DNA of 64,000 nt from Phytoactinopolyspora alkaliphila (GCF_010550695.1 NZ_JAAGOB010000002.1:1-64000); one strand, 5' to 3'; positions 45,305 to 54,471 are shown, counted from the first letter of the stretch. The notes: generated by a model from the letters alone, not told the origin. Translations and numbers: made by a program.

Positions 45305-47286
45305 CAGCGCTCCGTCACCGAGTACGCCGCGAAACCGTCGCCGGCGATGTCCGGCCCGGCGCCGAGCGCCTCGGTGGCGTCCTTGCCGTTGAGCTGGAAG
45401 GCGACGATCTCCCGGTCACCATCGCGCTCGATGTCGACAACGACGTCCCGGGCGGTGGCACGCACGGATATCCGCGAGATCGCTTGCTCGTTCCACGGCA
45501 GCGGCTCCAGGACGGTCACGTACCGCGCGGTCGTCGTCGGCTCGGTGGCGCGCCGGAGCGTGTGCTGGACCTTCTCGATGGCCAGGCTGGGCGTGCTCGA
45601 GGTCGGGTTGGCCGCGATCGGTGTGGCCACCACGTCGTCGACGCTGCCCTCCGGCTCCACGGCGGTGATCCGCAGCCGCGCCGACCCGCATTCGGCCTCC
45701 CATTCGCCGCCGCCCGTCGGCTGGGCCGGGTTGTCCGTCTGGAGCAGCCAGGTCCAGGTGCGTGGTTCGGTCGCGGCGAGCTCGTCGACCAGGATCAGCG
45801 TGCCCCGTGGAGACATCACCAGGTGCCGGTCCACCTGGCGCACACCGAGCTCTGGTGGGTACATCGCGGCGCTCTCACTGACCGCGTGCACCCACCCGTC
45901 ACCGACACTGGCCGAGCGGATCCGGGCAGTGTGCTCGTGCGCCAGGCCCTTGTAGACGTGGTAGCGGTCCTCGTTGACGAAACCCTGGCCGTCCACCAGG
46001 ACCGAGTTGTGGTGCTCCGCCCGCTTGCGGTTGGAGTATCCCTCGTCGACGGCCAGGTAGGAACCGTGCCCGAGCAGCACGAAACTCCCGGCGTCAGGGT
46101 GATGGTGCCCGGCGTTGAGCGTCGTCCAGCCCTTCTCCACGGCCATCCGTTGCGACGCCTCCCATGCCTTATGGCCACCGCCGGGTGAGGCCTTGAAGGA
46201 CACCAGGCACGCGTCGTCGGCCCAGGACGTGCGGCCCACCACCAGGCCCAGGTCGGGAAAGACGCGGCCCAGCGGCAGCGACTCCGGATTCTGCTCAGGC
46301 ACCTCGGGGTCGTACCAGAGCAGTTCCTGGTATGCCTCCGGGCGGACGCCCGGCTTCACGCCGCTCTCGTACGCCTCGCGCCAGAAGAAGTCGTCGAGCA
46401 CCCGGTTGGCCAGCCACTGCGCCTGCGGGATCCGGTACTCAGCAGCCAGCTTGTAGTAGAACGCGGTGGAATGCCCGCTGCGCCGGTCGTGGCAGTCGCC
46501 GTGGTCGACGATGCGTTCGAGGTCCGGTGCGGCCTGGTAGAGCCGGTACCAGAAGGTCTCGCGCAGGTAGGGGCTGCGGGGGAACCAGTCGATGCCCTCC
46601 GCCGCCTTCAGGACATCCAGGTACGACGCGATCCAGGGCACGCCGTAACGCCAGTAAACGACGCCCTCGCAGTTCGACCCGTCCTCCGGCATCAGTTCGA
46701 GCACCGTGTCGAAGTTCCGCTTCGCCCGCTCGGTCCAGTCCCGCGCAGCGGGATGCTCGCCGGCGAGGACATACCCGGCCGTGGCCAGCCCGGCGTAGCA
46801 GATCCAGTTGTGGTTCTGCCAGAACGACGACGACCACCAGTCGCCCTCCGAGGCGAGCGCGAATTCGTAAAGCCGCGTGCCCTGCAGGATCAACTTGTCC
46901 CGCAGTGCGGCCCGTTCGTCGTCGGGCAGCGCGTCCCCGGCCCATGAATAGGCCAGCGACAGGCCGTGGCACAGCCAGCCCGCGTCGAGATCGTGGTCCG
47001 GCATGTGCGCCTTGCCCCAGTGCGGGAAGGACACCGGCACCGCCACCCAGCGGCGGAGTTCATCCAGGTAGTGCTGCTGCCCGGTCAGGCGGAAGGCCAG
47101 GGCGAGGTTCGCCGCGGCCGGCCCGAAGTAGGTGATGCTCTCCCGTGGATGCTCGGCCGGGAGCGCGATCCCGCGGTAACGTTCGCACTCCTCGAGCAGC
47201 CGGCGGAACTGACGATGCCGGACCGTGGCCGACTGTTCGCGAAGCTGGTCCAGGCGGCCGGCCAGGAGCAGGGGTTGCGTGGTCAC
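45304..47286 (-). CDS. Cytoplasmic heparinase II/III-family lyase (second copy)
   Basis: A 660-residue protein without signal peptide. The N-terminal toroid has ESITYFGPAAANLALAFRLT (near 52), DLDAGWLCHGLSLAYSWAGD, WWSSSFWQNHNWICYAGLAT (near 160) and EDGSNCEGVVYWRYGVPWI (near 205). The C-terminal beta-sandwich carries TLNAGHHHPDAGSFVLLGHG and KRAEHHNSVLVDGQGF (near 390-430), the metal/catalytic His region of heparinase II/III-like enzymes. Tyr and His in these blocks are the probable base and acid of beta-elimination. It likely degrades imported unsaturated oligosaccharides. The start GTG 47286 overlaps the upstream lyase stop (GTGA). Confidence 0.88.
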   Translation of the reverse strand: MTTQPLLLAGRLDQLREQSATVRHRQFRRLLEECERYRGIALPAEHPRESITYFGPAAANLALAFRLTGQQHYLDELRRWVAVPVSFPHWGKAHMPDHDLDAGWLCHGLSLAYSWAGDALPDDERAALRDKLILQGTRLYEFALASEGDWWSSSFWQNHNWICYAGLATAGYVLAGEHPAARDWTERAKRNFDTVLELMPEDGSNCEGVVYWRYGVPWIASYLDVLKAAEGIDWFPRSPYLRETFWYRLYQAAPDLERIVDHGDCHDRRSGHSTAFYYKLAAEYRIPQAQWLANRVLDDFFWREAYESGVKPGVRPEAYQELLWYDPEVPEQNPESLPLGRVFPDLGLVVGRTSWADDACLVSFKASPGGGHKAWEASQRMAVEKGWTTLNAGHHHPDAGSFVLLGHGSYLAVDEGYSNRKRAEHHNSVLVDGQGFVNEDRYHVYKGLAHEHTARIRSASVGDGWVHAVSESAAMYPPELGVRQVDRHLVMSPRGTLILVDELAATEPRTWTWLLQTDNPAQPTGGGEWEAECGSARLRITAVEPEGSVDDVVATPIAANPTSSTPSLAIEKVQHTLRRATEPTTTARYVTVLEPLPWNEQAISRISVRATARDVVVDIERDGDREIVAFQLNGKDATEALGAGPDIAGDGFAAYSVTER

Positions 47287-49160
47287 ACGTCCTCCCAGAG
47301 GTATTCGTCGGTGCGTCCGTCGTCGAGCGTGAGCCGGACCCGGCCGGCTCCGGCCCGGCGGGTGCTTTCTCCATCGGCCGAGTGCCGTGTCGCTGCCGGG
47401 TCGCCGACCGTCGCTGAGCCGGTGCTCGTGGTCAGCTCGACCTCGCTGACCTCGCGTGGGCCGTCCGGCCAGAGCACCGACACCATCGCGATGTCCGACG
47501 CTGTGGCGGTCCAGTCCCCGGTCGTGAGCACTGCCGCCGGGTCGTCGGAGGGGCCTCGACCCGGCCCGATCTCCAGGGCCGATGGGCTCGACGCCAGGTG
47601 GATGCCGTGCAGCGGTCTGCCATCGGCGTCCCAGCGGCTGCGCCATCGGCCGTCGTCGCCCGCGGTGACATGCAGTCCGTGACCCGGCCGGAAGCCGAGA
47701 GTGACCACCCGCTCGTCGCCGGAAGAGGTACTCACCCGGACGATGTCCAGAAGGTAATCGCCGTGCATCACCACCTCACGCACCATCGACACGCCCGGAA
47801 ACGCCTGGCCGGAGCGGACGACGGCGCGGGTGACGTCGCCGGTCTCCCAGCTGAGCACCTCGCCGGTGCAGGGCCGCTGATCCTCGCCGTCCACCCGGAC
47901 AGTGGGGTGCGCGACGGTCCGCGCGTAGTAGCCACGGCGGAATCCGCTCGCGTACGGCGGGACACCCGGTGCGGGCTGCCACGCCTCGCCGTCGCCGTAG
48001 AGGTAGAGGGCAAGCTTGTCCAGGTGGCCGTGGGATCCGCCGTGCGGACCGGCGTCGATCACGGCCTGCCAGGTGTCTTGCGGGTCGCGCAGGACCATGA
48101 CGCCGACGTCGCCGAAGCGCACCGAGCCGCGGTCCACGCCGATCCCGGCCCTCGGCGGGCCGTCGAACCAGCTGGTCAGCAGATCCTCCATGCCGTCGTG
48201 TGCGTCGCCGAGCTGGGAGCGGGCATGCGACTCGATCCGTTCCGTCCCGGGCTCGCGCCAGAACTGTTTGGCCAGGACGCATAGCTCGATCAACTCCAGG
48301 TAGACACCGGCGCGGCGATACGGACCGTCATGCAGCACCGGGAGCGCACCGTCGGGCGCCGCCAGCGACGTGAGCACCCGGACCATGCCCGCGAGCCGGT
48401 CCGCCGCGTCGGCCGGCAGGCCGCACGGGTCGGTGCCGGCCAGGTTGAGGAGGTAGGCCCGGAGCACGAACAGGTGGTAGTACGTGGCGCCCTCCCACTC
48501 CCAGCCGTCCTTCCCCACGGCGGCGCCCAGGTGCTCGAGGGTGCCCTTGACCCACGGCTCCGGATCCTCGGGAGTGCCGAGCGCGGTGAGAGCTCGGGCA
48601 ATCATTCCGCCGGCACAATCCAGCCAGGCGGTGTAGTTGCTGCGCAGGTCTCCGCGCTCGTCCACCAGAACGCGCCGCGAGTCGGCCGCGGTAGTCAGCA
48701 ACCCGTGGAGGAGGTCTGCCACCGGTGCCTCCAGCAGCGGACGCGTTGCTGGGTCGTCGGCCAGGGTCCGGACCGCGTCGGCGATCTGCACCGCCCACAG
48801 TCCTTCAGTCAGGGCCTGGGAGAACAGCTTGCCGCGCAGCATCCAGGATTCCGCCTGCTCGCTCCAGCCGTCGGCGGCGACCTCGCCGTAGAGCCGCGCG
48901 TACCCCTCGATGAGCTCCAGCGCCCGGTCGCGGTCGGCGTCGTCGCCGCCGGCCCGGTAGCGGTGGGCGAGAAGCCGGGCCTCCCGGGCCCGGGTCTGAT
49001 GCTCCAGCACGGTCCAGGCCGCCCAGTACCGTTCTCCGGTCAACCGGCAACCCCGCGGGCACGGGTGACCGTCCAGCTCCGGCGGGCCCAGCTCGATGCC
49101 GTGAGTGGGGCACACGTAATCGTGCCACCAGCCACCACGCGACCACGGGATCGGTGTCAC
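47283..49160 (-). CDS. Cytoplasmic heparinase II/III-family lyase (first copy)
   Basis: A 625-residue protein without signal peptide. It opens with GGWWHDYVCPTHGIEL and CPRGC, the Cys motif common at the N-terminus of heparinase II/III relatives. The toroid includes SNYTAWLDCAGGMIARAL (near 175) and KDGWEWEGATYYHLFVLRAY (near 220), in which Tyr and His are candidate catalytic residues. The beta domain has DAGPHGGSHGHLDKLALYLY (near 370) and TVAHPTVRVDGEDQ. It is paralogous to but well diverged from the next gene's product, so the two probably cut different linkages or ends. GTG 49160 overlaps the dehydrogenase stop (GTGA). Confidence 0.88.
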   Translation of the reverse strand: MTPIPWSRGGWWHDYVCPTHGIELGPPELDGHPCPRGCRLTGERYWAAWTVLEHQTRAREARLLAHRYRAGGDDADRDRALELIEGYARLYGEVAADGWSEQAESWMLRGKLFSQALTEGLWAVQIADAVRTLADDPATRPLLEAPVADLLHGLLTTAADSRRVLVDERGDLRSNYTAWLDCAGGMIARALTALGTPEDPEPWVKGTLEHLGAAVGKDGWEWEGATYYHLFVLRAYLLNLAGTDPCGLPADAADRLAGMVRVLTSLAAPDGALPVLHDGPYRRAGVYLELIELCVLAKQFWREPGTERIESHARSQLGDAHDGMEDLLTSWFDGPPRAGIGVDRGSVRFGDVGVMVLRDPQDTWQAVIDAGPHGGSHGHLDKLALYLYGDGEAWQPAPGVPPYASGFRRGYYARTVAHPTVRVDGEDQRPCTGEVLSWETGDVTRAVVRSGQAFPGVSMVREVVMHGDYLLDIVRVSTSSGDERVVTLGFRPGHGLHVTAGDDGRWRSRWDADGRPLHGIHLASSPSALEIGPGRGPSDDPAAVLTTGDWTATASDIAMVSVLWPDGPREVSEVELTTSTGSATVGDPAATRHSADGESTRRAGAGRVRLTLDDGRTDEYLWEDV

Positions 49161-49921
49161 CGGAACTGCGACCCCCCGTTGATGTCGACGACGTGCCCCG
49201 TGACGTAGGACGACAGCGACGACGCGAGGAAGGCCACCACACCGGCCACGTCGTCCGGTGTGCCTTCCCGCCCGAGCGGCACGCCCGCGAGAATCCCCGG
49301 CCGGGCCTCGGGCGCGGTGAACGTGTCGTGGAAGGCGGTCTGACCGATGAAACCGGGGGCCACCGCATTGACGGTGACACCGTCCGGCGCCAGTTCCTTG
49401 GCCAGTCCCCTGGTCAGGCCGATCACGGCGGCTTTGGAAGCCGAGTACGCCGCGGAGCCGTTTCCGCCGCCGTTCTCGGCGGCGAGCGAGGACATCATCA
49501 CCACCCGGCCGGCCGGGGAATGCCGCAGGTGCGGGATCGCGGCCCTGGTCGTCACGAATGCGCTGGTGACGTTGAGATCCATCACCTTGGCCCAATGCTC
49601 GTCGGACATGTCCTCGATGGGGGAGCGGCCTACCAGGTGGCCGGCGTTGTTCACCAGCACGTCCAGCCCGCCGAGCACCTCGGCGGCGCTTGTCACCAGG
49701 CTGGAAGCCTCCGTGGACACGGTGAGGTCCGCCTGCAGGGCAATCGAACGGCGGCCGTCGGCGGCGATCTCCTTCGACACCTCCTCCGCGCCGTCCCGGC
49801 TATTGGCATAGTGCACGGCGACGTCGGCGCCGCACACACCGAGTGCTCGGGCGATGGCGCGGCCGATCCCGCTGCCTCCTCCGGTGACGAGTGCCCGCCG
49901 GCCGGTCAGATCGAGCTGCAT
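49157..49921 (-). CDS. Short-chain dehydrogenase of the lyase operon, KduD/DEH-reductase-like
   Basis: A 254-residue NAD(P)H-dependent classical SDR. The cofactor loop TGGGSGIGRAIA is near residue 13, NNAGHLVG near 90, the catalytic Ser in VVMMSSLAAENG (near 142) and the YSASK Tyr-Lys pair near 157, with the C-terminal TGHVVDINGGSQFR. In lyase operons such enzymes reduce the keto-deoxy-uronate released by exo-lyases (KduD, DEH reductase); that role is inferred from context. It sits between the permeases and the two cytoplasmic lyases. Confidence 0.88.
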   Translation of the reverse strand: MQLDLTGRRALVTGGGSGIGRAIARALGVCGADVAVHYANSRDGAEEVSKEIAADGRRSIALQADLTVSTEASSLVTSAAEVLGGLDVLVNNAGHLVGRSPIEDMSDEHWAKVMDLNVTSAFVTTRAAIPHLRHSPAGRVVMMSSLAAENGGGNGSAAYSASKAAVIGLTRGLAKELAPDGVTVNAVAPGFIGQTAFHDTFTAPEARPGILAGVPLGREGTPDDVAGVVAFLASSLSSYVTGHVVDINGGSQFR

Positions 49922-49943
49922 GTCGTGTCCTCTTTCTTCTCGG

Positions 49944-50861
49944 TTACTTGATGCCCGCCGTGGCGAAGCCCTGAATGAAGTACCGCTGGGCCACCAGGAA
50001 CAGCACCACCATCGGGATGGTGGCCAGCGTGGTGCCGGCCATCAGGTACGCCCACTGGGTCGTGCCCTCCTGCTGGAAGACGGCGAGCCCCACCTGGATC
50101 ACCCGCAGGTCGTCCCGGGTGGTCACCAGGAGCGGCCACAAGAAGTTGTTCCAGCTGTCCTGGAAGGTCAGTAGGGCGACGGTGGCGATCGCGGGTTTGA
50201 CCAGGGGCGTGTAGACCTGGCCCCAGATCCGGAACTCGCCCAGCCCGTCCAGGCGGGCGGCCTCCTCCAGCTCGCGGGGCAGCGACAGGTAGAACTGGCG
50301 GAAAAGGAAGATCGCGAATGGGCTCAGCCCGCCCGGAATCAGCAGCGCCCACCACGTGTTCAGCCAGCCGCTGCCGCCCTGCCCGAGGATGTCGTTACCG
50401 CCGAACAGCGGCATGAACTTCACCAGCAGGAACTGCGGGACGATCTTGGTGTACGTCGGGATCATGAGCATCGCGATGAACCCGAGGAAGATCAGTTCCC
50501 GGCCCCGGAACGGGATGCGCGCCAGCGCGTAGCCAGCCATCGCCCCGAAGAACACCGTGATCAGGGTGTGCCCGGTGGCGATCACCAGACTGTTGCGGAA
50601 GTAGGTGGCGAACGGCGCGGCGTCCAGCGCCTCGGTGTAGTTGCTCCACACCCACTCCTTCGGCCAGAACGACGGCGGGAACTCGATCAGCTCGGCCGGG
50701 CTCTTGACCGACGTCAGGATCATCCACAGAAACGGGATGATCATGGTGAACGCTCCGAAGGCGAGCAGCACGGTGAGCAGGACCCGCCGGGCGTTCACCC
50801 GAGGACGCCGCTCGGCCGGCTGGCCCGCGCCGTGCGATGCGGAGGTCGTCGTCGCAGTCAC
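49944..50861 (-). CDS. Sugar ABC importer 3, MalG-type permease
   Basis: A 305-residue subunit with six helices starting at VLLTVLLAFGAFTMIIPFLW. The EAA loop is EEAARLDGLGEFRIWGQVYT near residue 197 and the C-terminus is AQRYFIQGFATAGIK. An insert GGNDILGQGGSGWLNTW (near 150) extends an external loop. The start overlaps the preceding permease stop (ATGA). It feeds the lyase pathway. Confidence 0.94.
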   Translation of the reverse strand: MTATTTSASHGAGQPAERRPRVNARRVLLTVLLAFGAFTMIIPFLWMILTSVKSPAELIEFPPSFWPKEWVWSNYTEALDAAPFATYFRNSLVIATGHTLITVFFGAMAGYALARIPFRGRELIFLGFIAMLMIPTYTKIVPQFLLVKFMPLFGGNDILGQGGSGWLNTWWALLIPGGLSPFAIFLFRQFYLSLPRELEEAARLDGLGEFRIWGQVYTPLVKPAIATVALLTFQDSWNNFLWPLLVTTRDDLRVIQVGLAVFQQEGTTQWAYLMAGTTLATIPMVVLFLVAQRYFIQGFATAGIK

Positions 50862-51796
50862 TTCTCGTCACCTCCCGTCAGGCGGCGGTTGATGACCGTG
50901 AGGACGATCAGGAAGGCGAACAGCACCACCGATTGCGCGCAGGCCATGCCCATCCGGAAGTTCTGGAAGGCGCTGCGGTAGACCTCGTAGGTCATCATCG
51001 TCGTGGCGTTCGCCGGGCCGCCGTCGGTGAGGACGTAGATCTGGTCGAAGACCTGGAACGCACCGATGATCGAGATGACGAAGACGAAGAACGTGGCGGG
51101 CTTGAGCATCGGCAGCGTGATGGAGAAGAACTGCTGCACCTTCGACGCGCCGTCGATCGACGCCGCCTCATACAGGTTCTGGTCGATGTTCTGCAGCGCA
51201 GCCAGGTAGATCAGCATCTTCATGCCGATGCCCTGCCAGATCCCCACCGCGATCACCGACCACAGCGCCAGCGACGGGTCACCCAGCCAGATCTGGCGGG
51301 GCACCCCGACCATCGAGAGCAGGCCGTTGAGCAGGCCGTACTGCGGGTTGTACATCCACAGCCAGACCATCGCGATGGCGACCGTCGCCGTCACCTGAGG
51401 CAGGAAGAACGCCGCCCGGTAGATGGTGCGTCCGCGGAGTTTCTGGTTCAGCAGCACAGCGATGACGACGGCTACCGCCATCGACACCGGGACGGTGAAG
51501 AAGGTGTACACGATGGTGTTCCACGTCGCCTTGCGGAACACGTCGTCGTTCCAGAGCTCCACGTAGTTCTCCAGCGCCACCCAGCGCGGAGCCCGGAAGA
51601 CCTGGTAGTCGGTGAAGCTGAGCACCAGCGTGGCCAGCACCGGTATCGCGATCCAGAGGATCGTGTGGGCCAGCGCCGGCGCCACCATCAGCCAGCCGGC
51701 GCGCCGAAGCTTGCGACCAGCCGGAATACTGCGCCGCGGCCGCCGCCGCGCAGCGGATGCCGCCTCCGAGGCAGTGCCCGGCGGCTTGATCGTCAT
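50858..51796 (-). CDS. Sugar ABC importer 3, MalF-type permease
   Basis: A 312-residue subunit with a basic N-terminus (ARRRPRRSIPAGRKLRR), six helices from WLMVAPALAHTILWIAIPVL, and an EAA loop YEAASIDGASKVQQFFSITL near 210. Three in-frame starts are possible: GTG 51811, ATG 51802 and ATG 51796. The last is preferred because GAGGG is 8 nt upstream. A 13-bp hairpin lies between it and the upstream binding-protein gene, as in operon 1. Confidence 0.93.
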   Translation of the reverse strand: MTIKPPGTASEAASAARRRPRRSIPAGRKLRRAGWLMVAPALAHTILWIAIPVLATLVLSFTDYQVFRAPRWVALENYVELWNDDVFRKATWNTIVYTFFTVPVSMAVAVVIAVLLNQKLRGRTIYRAAFFLPQVTATVAIAMVWLWMYNPQYGLLNGLLSMVGVPRQIWLGDPSLALWSVIAVGIWQGIGMKMLIYLAALQNIDQNLYEAASIDGASKVQQFFSITLPMLKPATFFVFVISIIGAFQVFDQIYVLTDGGPANATTMMTYEVYRSAFQNFRMGMACAQSVVLFAFLIVLTVINRRLTGGDEK

Positions 51797-51831
51797 CGTC
51801 ATCGCCCTCACCAGTTCGACATCTGGAAATC

Positions 51832-51866
51832 CGGTCCGGCGCGAGGACCGGCATCGCGCCGGACCG
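51832..51866 (-). terminator. 13-bp perfect hairpin between binding-protein and permease genes
   Basis: CGGTCCGGCGCGA (51832-51844) and its complement (51854-51866) with a 9-nt loop, starting 20 bp after the binding-protein stop. The architecture is equivalent to 9407-9437: a partial terminator or 3'-end stabiliser giving more binding protein than permease. Confidence 0.6.
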
Positions 51867-51885
51867 AACGTGTGTCTGCGTTCCG

Positions 51886-53202
51886 CTATCGATCCATCGC
51901 CGCGCGAGCACCATCGGCCAGATCGTCCAGCGCCTCCTGGGCGGTCTTCTGCCCGAGCAGCGCGGATTCGACGGCCGGGGTGAAGTCACCCCGGATCTCC
52001 AGCCATTGCGGAACACCACCCTCACGCTGGGCGACGTCGAGGTTCTCCATGGCGAACTGGACCAGCGGGTTGCTTTGGACGTACTCGCTGTCCAGCAGAG
52101 CCGTGCGGGCCGGCACATTGCCGCGTTGTTCGTTGGCTGCCAGCGCCGCCTCCTCGCCGGCCAGGAACTCGACGAGGGCCATGGCGGCCTCCGGGTGGCT
52201 CGAGCCCGACGAGACCGTGGCGAGCGTGCCGCCGAAGAACATGCCGGGCTGAGTACCGGTGATGGAGAACGGCATCAGCTCGTCGGCCAGTTCGGGGGCC
52301 GCTTCCTGCAGCTGGATCCACAGGTTGTTGTGGCCTACGGCCATCGCCGCCCGGCCGTTCAGCAGCGGATGCACGTCGATGTCGGTGCTGGAGAAGCCGA
52401 TGTCCTCCACTTCGTCCTCCTGGACGAGGTCCACGAGGAACTGCAGTGCCTCTACGCCTTCGGGTGAGTTGAAGGCCGGCTCGGTGTAGTCGTCGTTGAA
52501 CAGCGAGCCGCCGTTCGCGAACAGGAACACCTCGTACATCTGCCGCAGGTCCATCGAGAGCAGGTCGAACCCGGCACGCTCGAGCTCACCGCTGTCCGAG
52601 CGCTCGGTCAAGGCAATGGCGTACTCGCGTAGCTCTTCGAAGGAGCCAGGTGGCTCGGTGAAGCCGGCCTCGGCGAGGATGTCCTTGCGGGCAATGCCGA
52701 ACCGGGTGTCGAGCATGATCGGCACGGCGTAGAGGTCGCCCTCCCACACGCCGCCTTCCAGGATCTCCGGCGTGAAGTCCCCGGAGAGCTCGTCGATGGT
52801 GACGCCGTGTTCACCGAGGTCGGCCAGCACTCCGTTCGAGGCGAACGCCTCGATCCAGCCGACACCCATCATCATGACGTCCGGAACGAGGCCGCTGGCC
52901 ACCGCCGTGGTGAGCTTCTCGTTCAGGCTCCCGAAGTTGGTGTAGTCGACGGTGACCGTGACCTCCGGGTACTGCTCGTAGAACTGCGGGAGCAGCTCCT
53001 CCTCGAGTAGCTGCTTACCTTCGTTGCCCTCGTAGATCGGGGTGAGCAGGGTGATGTCTCCGCTCACCTCGGAGTCACCTGAGTTCGCGTCGCCACGGGC
53101 CTCCGAGCCGTTGTCGGTGCCTCCGCACGCCACGAGGACGAGCGAGAACGCGGCGGCCCCGGCCGCCAGCGAGGCCTTGACCCGGCGTGTCTCCTTCTTC
53201 AT
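51886..53202 (-). CDS. Sugar ABC substrate-binding lipoprotein (importer 3)
   Basis: A 438-residue lipoprotein. Signal peptide MKKETRRVKASLAAGAAAFS, lipobox LVLVAC (Cys near 26), acidic linker. The mature domain has EQYPEVTVTVDYTNFGSLNE (near 75), VPDVMMMGVGWIEAFASNGV (near 105), YAVPIMLDTRFGIARKDILA and AMAVGHNNLWIQ. GAAGGAG lies upstream of ATG 53202. It is first gene of the eight-gene lyase operon and is divergent from a LacI regulator, with an operator right at its promoter. The ligand is probably a unsaturated uronic-acid oligosaccharide, by context only. Confidence 0.94.
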   Translation of the reverse strand: MKKETRRVKASLAAGAAAFSLVLVACGGTDNGSEARGDANSGDSEVSGDITLLTPIYEGNEGKQLLEEELLPQFYEQYPEVTVTVDYTNFGSLNEKLTTAVASGLVPDVMMMGVGWIEAFASNGVLADLGEHGVTIDELSGDFTPEILEGGVWEGDLYAVPIMLDTRFGIARKDILAEAGFTEPPGSFEELREYAIALTERSDSGELERAGFDLLSMDLRQMYEVFLFANGGSLFNDDYTEPAFNSPEGVEALQFLVDLVQEDEVEDIGFSSTDIDVHPLLNGRAAMAVGHNNLWIQLQEAAPELADELMPFSITGTQPGMFFGGTLATVSSGSSHPEAAMALVEFLAGEEAALAANEQRGNVPARTALLDSEYVQSNPLVQFAMENLDVAQREGGVPQWLEIRGDFTPAVESALLGQKTAQEALDDLADGARAAMDR

Positions 53203-53248
53203 GCGCTGCGCTCCTTCACGAGTGCGTCAACGTGCTGTCGGCTTCGTT

Positions 53249-53266
53249 CACTGTAACGTTGCAGTG
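53249..53266. promoter_or_regulatory. LacI-type operator O1 at the lyase-operon promoter
   Basis: CACTGTAACGTTGCAGTG is an 18-bp palindrome with one mismatched pair and the central CG step of LacI sites. It directly follows the -10 box of the leftward promoter and covers its expected start site. Confidence 0.7.
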
Positions 53267-53295
53267 ACAGTAGGCCACCATTATCCGGACGTCAA
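53267..53295 (-). promoter_or_regulatory. Promoter of the lyase/importer 3 operon
   Basis: On the minus strand TTGACG (53295-53290), a 17-bp spacer and TACTGT (53272-53267). The start site falls in operator O1, 60 bp before the binding-protein gene. Confidence 0.6.
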
Positions 53296-53347
53296 GGGCG
53301 TGTTACCGTACTTTTCATTCGCCACCTGCAGCGATGATGATCTTTCT

Positions 53348-53367
53348 GCAGTAGATCGTTACACTGC
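53348..53367. promoter_or_regulatory. LacI-type operator O2 ahead of the lacI-type gene
   Basis: An imperfect 20-bp palindrome with arms GCAGT/ACTGC and central CG (53357-53358). It shares the half-site GTGTAACG/CGTTACAC with O1. It precedes a TAAGAT -10-like box (53368-53373), so the regulator probably controls itself. O1 and O2 centres are 100 bp apart. Confidence 0.55.
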
Positions 53368-53408
53368 TAAGATCTCCATACCTGCCCCGACCCGGAGGAG
53401 CCCAGACG

Positions 53409-54461
53409 ATGGCAGACGTCACCATCCAGCACGTCGCCAAGGCCGCTGGCGTATCTCCCAGCACGGTGTCCAACCTGCTGAACGGACGGGCTCACCTGAT
53501 GCTCCCGGAGACCCGGCAGCGGGTGGAACAGGCCATCGAGGAATTGGGCTATCAGCCCAATCGGTCCGCCCGGAATCTCCGCACGGGGCGCACCCGCACC
53601 ATCGGCCTGGTGGTGCCGTCGGTGGGCAACCCGTTCTGGGGGACCTTCGCCCGTTATGTGGAGTCGGCCGCGCTCGCGGAAGGCTACAACGTCCTGCTGT
53701 GCAACAGCGAGCGGGACCCGAACCGGGAGCAGCGTTACATCGAAGAGCTGTGGTCGGACGGAATCCGCGGCCTCGTGCTCTGTTCCTCCCTGCCGTCGCT
53801 CGACCACGTCTCCGCCCTGATGAAGCGCGGCCTGCAGATGGTCGCCTTCGACCGGACGGCGCAGATCGGTGACCCCGACACCCTGGTCAGCATCAGCATC
53901 GACAACACGGTGGGAAGCGAGCTGGCAACGACGCATCTCACCGGCCTCGGCCACCAGCGTCTGGCCTTCGTCTCCGGTGCGCTGGGTAGCGTCAACCGTA
54001 AAGACCGTTTCCGCGGCTTCGCGGCGGCGCTCGAACGGGCCGGCCTTCCGAGCGAAGGCACGCTATGGCCCGGCGCGGCCGAGCAGCGCTTCGGCGACGT
54101 CGAGTCGGCGGAGCTGGGGCGCCAAGCCGCGCGGGAGTTGCTGTCCGCCGACGAGCCCCCCACCGGCATCGTCGCCATCAACGACATGTGCGCTCTGGGC
54201 GTGTGCCGCGGGGTCCGGGACGCCGGGCTCGAGGTCGCCAAGGACGTCTCGGTCGTGGGTTTCGACGACATCGTGCTCGCTGACCTCTACGACCCGCCGC
54301 TGACCACCGTCCGGCAGCCGATGCAGGACATGGCAGCGATGGCCATCAGCGAACTCAAGGCACGGGTCGAGGACTCCGGCACCAGCCACGGCCGCTCGCT
54401 CCTGCTCCGGCCGGAGCTGATCGTCCGCGAATCGACCGCTCCACCGCGCGCTGATCGTTGA
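53409..54461 (+). CDS. LacI-family regulator of the lyase operon
   Basis: A 350-residue repressor. HTH at residues about 3-25 (DVTIQHVAKAAGVSPSTVSN), hinge ELGYQPNRSARNLRTGRTRT, sugar-binding domain from about 62 (IGLVVPSVGNPFWGTFARYV) with GIVAINDMCALGVCRG and VVGFDDIVLADLYDPPLTTV. ATG 53409 follows GGAGGAG. It is divergent from the importer 3 and lyase operon, and two operators with the same half-site lie between. An inducer derived from the polysaccharide is expected. Confidence 0.95.
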   Translation: MADVTIQHVAKAAGVSPSTVSNLLNGRAHLMLPETRQRVEQAIEELGYQPNRSARNLRTGRTRTIGLVVPSVGNPFWGTFARYVESAALAEGYNVLLCNSERDPNREQRYIEELWSDGIRGLVLCSSLPSLDHVSALMKRGLQMVAFDRTAQIGDPDTLVSISIDNTVGSELATTHLTGLGHQRLAFVSGALGSVNRKDRFRGFAAALERAGLPSEGTLWPGAAEQRFGDVESAELGRQAARELLSADEPPTGIVAINDMCALGVCRGVRDAGLEVAKDVSVVGFDDIVLADLYDPPLTTVRQPMQDMAAMAISELKARVEDSGTSHGRSLLLRPELIVRESTAPPRADR

Positions 54462-54471
54462 CTTCAACCGG

